Part shown: piece after piece, positions 61,067 to 64,000 of the stretch
How positions within the stretch are numbered: the first letter of the stretch is position 1
Layout of the letters: the number at the start of each line of letters is the position of its first letter
Position numbers and translations under genes: made by a program
Notes under the pieces: model-generated
The model's input: the letters and a program-made list of their open reading frames with translations, nothing else
What the model was told of the DNA's origin: nothing
Databases searched by the model: none
Assembly (NCBI GenBank): GCA_032164245.1
Contig: JAVMKO010000018.1
Coordinates: 682,001-746,000, forward strand
Origin: Sternotherus odoratus
Taxonomy: Eukaryota; Chordata; Testudines; Kinosternidae
Length of the DNA stretch: 64,000 nt
Reading direction: 5' to 3'

Positions 61067-61092
61067 CATTAATGGGAGTTTTCCCATTAATG
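61067..61092. repeat. Perfect 11-bp hairpin
   Basis: CATTAATGGGA and TCCCATTAATG are exact inverted copies around GTTT. It probably comes from the old palindromic repeat with 'gacttcaatgggagttttgcc'. There is no T tract after it and no sign of terminator function. Confidence 0.8.
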
Positions 61093-61647
61093 GGAAATGA
61101 GTTCAATGGAGCACAGATTTTACCCTGGGAGGAAGGAAAGATGAATATATAAGAAAAGGCAGGAATCCAAGATGGCTGCAGTATACTACCCAACGAAGCT
61201 GACAATCATTCAGTTCCATTAACAGCACAGTTAAAAAGCCAACAGATTGCTAATTTTTTTTTGGACATTTTATACCTAGGCACAACAGCCTAACAGGCAG
61301 GAGCGGTCATAGTTCTGAGATTCTTTAGTGTGCTTCAGTCAGACCTTTCCCCTTATCTTAAATTAATGAGAAAATGCGCCAGAGATCGTTTTTAGAAAGA
61401 AATCATTGCTGTGTAACACAAGTTTCACATATATTCGGAAAAAAACTTGTGTCCATGAAAGGACAATTCATTCTTACAACAGCTCCTGACTTGTCATAGT
61501 CTAATAATTTCTTAATAATCTAATACAAATATAAACAAAAATTAATCTGTCATCTCTTACCGAAGAGGATTAACCATATCAAATGCTGTTTGTTCTACAG
61601 GTGAGAAATGCAGTGATGAGCTAAAAACTGGTTGTTAGGACCGGAAG
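61093..61647. other. Unassigned non-coding DNA
   Basis: Nothing recognised. Confidence 0.5.
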
Positions 61648-61651
61648 ACAT

Positions 61652-62143
61652 TGTGACGGACAATCTCTAGGAAGTGTAGTTACGCTTCTGAGTCAACTCC
61701 AGGAGAGTGCATAGTGATGCTATGAGACTGACCTTGCTGTTATCTGTGTGTTTGGGAACAGTTCTCAGACTGTTCCCAGCTGTGTGAATGTTTACCCCGT
61801 CTGTGTGAGAGCAAACGCGTGGGAAACTAATTGGGGAAACTAAGGTAGAAGTACGTAGTCATTGAGTGTAACCAATCAATTGTTGCTTGCAAATAAGATA
61901 TGAATATGTATGAGATGTAAATGTGTGAATGTACTTAAGCCCACTCCTGTGGGCTATCTTTGGGGCTTTCCTTACTCTTTTCCCCGGCCTACGGCTCCGA
62001 AGAGGTCGGGTACTCCTTCTGCGGTCGCGCTGATCTGATAAGCCCCCTCAGCGCCAGGACCGGGACCTTCCAATAAACTCACCTACTTTATTCATTTAAC
62101 CACGTGTGTGTGCCTTGTCTCGCAATCTCCAAAGTACCTCACA
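61652..62143 (+). mobile_element. Endogenous retrovirus LTR, solo or LTR-plus-edge
   Basis: A 492-bp unit starts TGTGACGG and ends CCTCACA, the TG...CA inverted ends of an LTR. AATAAA at 62072-62077 sits about 70 bp before the end, as expected for R/U5. A weak TATA-like TACTTAAG lies near 61931, and the R region is GC-rich. ACAT occurs directly outside both ends (61648-61651, 62144-62147), which would be a 4-bp duplication of a solo LTR. However, the bases after it (TTGGTGAAGG) look like the start of a primer-binding region, so a stub of internal sequence is also possible. No viral gene is present. Confidence 0.75.
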
Positions 62144-62147
62144 ACAT

Positions 62148-62872
62148 TGGTGAAGGGAACGATCCCTTGTGTTCTGATAGAGATTTTCACACTTTCAGAA
62201 GATTGTATTTGTTTATGATAGATCAATGATATTACAAAGCAATAGTGTAGGAACAATAACAATACAGAAACTTCATAAATGGCACTTCTGTTTATTATTG
62301 CTCAATAATACCACAGATGTGCACAATGCTTTACATAAACATTGGAGTCCCTAGTTTCAAAAACATCCCACTTCTTCAATCAGATCTACTACTATGGACC
62401 CGGGCCCAAGAGGAGACCCCACTGGGTGCCTTTCTGTCCAGTCCCACTATGAAGAACCACCCTTCCACATAGCAATCTGTCAATACCGGGGATAGAAGAA
62501 CAGCCCACAACACTTTTTCATACGCTATAAAAAGAAAAAGAGAAGTAGCTCTGAAGAGAGGAGCGTGGTGTTCTTCGTGAAGAAAGAGGATGGGTTCATT
62601 AATTCTGATCCCATTTGGAGGGGCTTGGATATCAGCTCTGTATGACACTGCTTAACACTGAAATAGAACGGAGTACTTTAAGGATGAAGTTTAGTTTAGT
62701 TTAAGTTATAACTATGGATTTCCTCTCTTTTATGACTCTGCGGCATTTAAAAGCTACTGTAAGTCTCCTCAGGTTTCTTGTTTGTGGCCTGGAGGAAGGA
62801 GGACAGGAAGAATAATTATGAGCAGAAAACACACTGTCATGAGCATGTATGAGATTTGAGATGTCTGTCTCC

Positions 62873-62877
<5 letters not shown>
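62148..62877. other. Unassigned non-coding DNA
   Basis: Nothing recognised after the LTR other than possible first bases of ERV internal sequence (62147-62165). Confidence 0.45.

Positions 62878-62915
<38 letters not shown>
62878..62915. repeat. CT dinucleotide microsatellite
   Basis: An uninterrupted TC/CT run of about 38 bp, preceded by imperfect pyrimidine sequence. Confidence 0.97.
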
Positions 62916-62917
<2 letters not shown>

Positions 62918-63072
62918 GGCTATTAGATAAATAGATATTTTGGCACATAGGCTAATTTTGTCCACACTGTGTTTCTTCCCAAATTGGTGATAAAGACACT
63001 GGTCTTCCTTTTCTTATATACGCTTTAAAAAGGGAAATGTGACACAATCCACAAGGACCTCACTGTGTTTCA

Positions 63073-63300
63073 TAGAGACAAGGTGGGTTGGGTAATATCT
63101 TGTACTGGACCAACTTCTGTTGGTGAGAGAGACAAGCTCTTCTTTGGGTCTCTAGGGAAAGGTACTCTGAGTTTCCCTGCTAAATACAGATTGTTTAGTA
63201 TAAAAGTTAACACGTATTTCTCTCTCACCAACAGAAGTTGGCCCAATAAAATACATTACCTCACTCACCTTGTCTCTAATACCCTGGGACCAACACTACA
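63073..63300 (+). mobile_element. Fold-back Penelope-like element, divergent subfamily 3
   Basis: The left arm (63073-63130, tagagacaaggtgggttggg...) and right arm (63221-63278) are imperfect reverse complements sharing CCAACTTCTGTTGGTGAGAGA. The right arm alone runs on into TAATACCCTGGGACCAACACTAC, which parallels the ACTAACACGGCTAC tail of the other PLE copies in place and sequence. A spacer of about 90 bp lies between the arms. I recall this sequence as another common turtle PLE-type repeat. No target duplication was found. Confidence 0.65.
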
Positions 63301-64000
63301 TACTTGAACTGTATCTGAACTGTATTGGGTCAGTTTTTTTCTGCCAGACACCTGCACTTATTCTACGTGATAAAAATACTAAAAAATGGAATAACATGGA
63401 AAAATATTAACGGATATGCAACTGATTGGCTTTTGAATCTCAGTATCCCAGCCTAAGACAGAGAACTAGCTGTTTCACCCATGTTTACTCCTGGGGAATT
63501 TTTTCAGATCCTTATTCAAAAGTTGATTAAATAAGTGATTAATAAAGGAAATAGTGAAAAAACTCATCTTCATTACCATGGAAAAGGTTTACCCATTAAT
63601 ACAAATGAGTCCAGTAGAAAGGATGGCACCTCATTTAGTAAGTGCATCCATGCTAGTGAAAGGTTCCAGATTGACAGCCCTGAAGGCGGACGTCCTCAGT
63701 ATGTCCTCACGACAAACAATGCTCAGGTGGATGCAGCACTAGCTTCCCACACACACTGCCCTTTATCCTTTCAACTGTGACATTAATTATAACAGAAAAA
63801 TCTAAATGATCAAGTCAGAACAAAGCATTTTGACCTCACAAACATTTTGATAAAACCAAAAATACACATTTTATAATATTTTATTGAACTAAAAAATTGC
63901 AAGACTTAAAATTTTTATCCTGATTAAGGACAAAACCAAATTTCAAAATCTCAGAACTTCCCCCAGGATGGAAATGCCTATCTTCAACCAGCTCTATTCA
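63301..64000. other. Unassigned AT-rich DNA
   Basis: No gene or repeat recognised to the window edge. Two overlapping frames (63535-63780) have no motif. Confidence 0.5.

Overview
The window looks like non-coding nuclear DNA of a sauropsid, most probably a turtle. This rests on the kinds of repeats seen, not on any species-specific gene. It is AT-rich and has no convincing host exon, tRNA, rRNA or CRISPR array. It carries CR1 LINE fragments (one 3' end with the repeated ATTCTATG octamer, another with the AACATAAG octamer), many Penelope-like element (PLE) termini of the kind abundant in turtle genomes, TIR-flanked MITEs and solo LTR-like sequence. The best reading is a gene desert or a very large intron. 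Family names are from memory and could not be checked by search.

Layout. 1-12 kb: mostly unassigned sequence holding a fold-back PLE (3471-3882), a MITE (5559-5857), an LTR-like repeat (about 6.8-7.9 kb) with a short PLE end just beyond it (7945-8087), and a second fold-back PLE (10669-10885). 12.2-13.7 kb: a CR1 copy split by a 5'-truncated PLE. 15.3-15.8 kb: an unclassified turtle-type repeat. 17.0-18.7 kb: the most intact mobile element, a PLE with a 414-codon frame (end of the reverse transcriptase plus GIY-YIG endonuclease), about 237-bp inverted arms and a perfect 13-bp target-site duplication (TSD). 19.7-22.2 kb: two CR1 3' ends. 22-33 kb: mainly unassigned, with a GC-rich patch at 23.3-23.7 kb. 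33.0-33.8 kb: a Harbinger-like transposon. 37.4-39.7 kb: two CR1 fragments and a fold-back PLE. 39.7-55 kb: largely unassigned AT-rich DNA with a mariner-like MITE at 49.2 kb and a degraded CR1 at 50.8 kb. 55.4-63.3 kb: a DNA transposon of about 1 kb, a PLE nested in an ancient repeat, hAT and TA-flanked MITEs, a 492-bp ERV LTR, a CT microsatellite and a divergent fold-back PLE.

How the parts relate. The main signal is a PLE system. At five loci, in at least three divergent subfamilies, the 5' end is an inverted copy of the element's own 3' terminal repeat. That inverted copy always lacks the last 35-40 nt, a tail built around the core ACTAACACGGCT. The terminal repeat holds a 40-nt motif (GCAT, CCGACGAA, a hairpin, GAAAGCT, ATGC) whose hairpin stem shows compensatory base change between two subfamilies. 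This suggests a hammerhead-like RNA, as reported for flanking repeats of PLEs. TSDs of 12-15 bp frame several copies.
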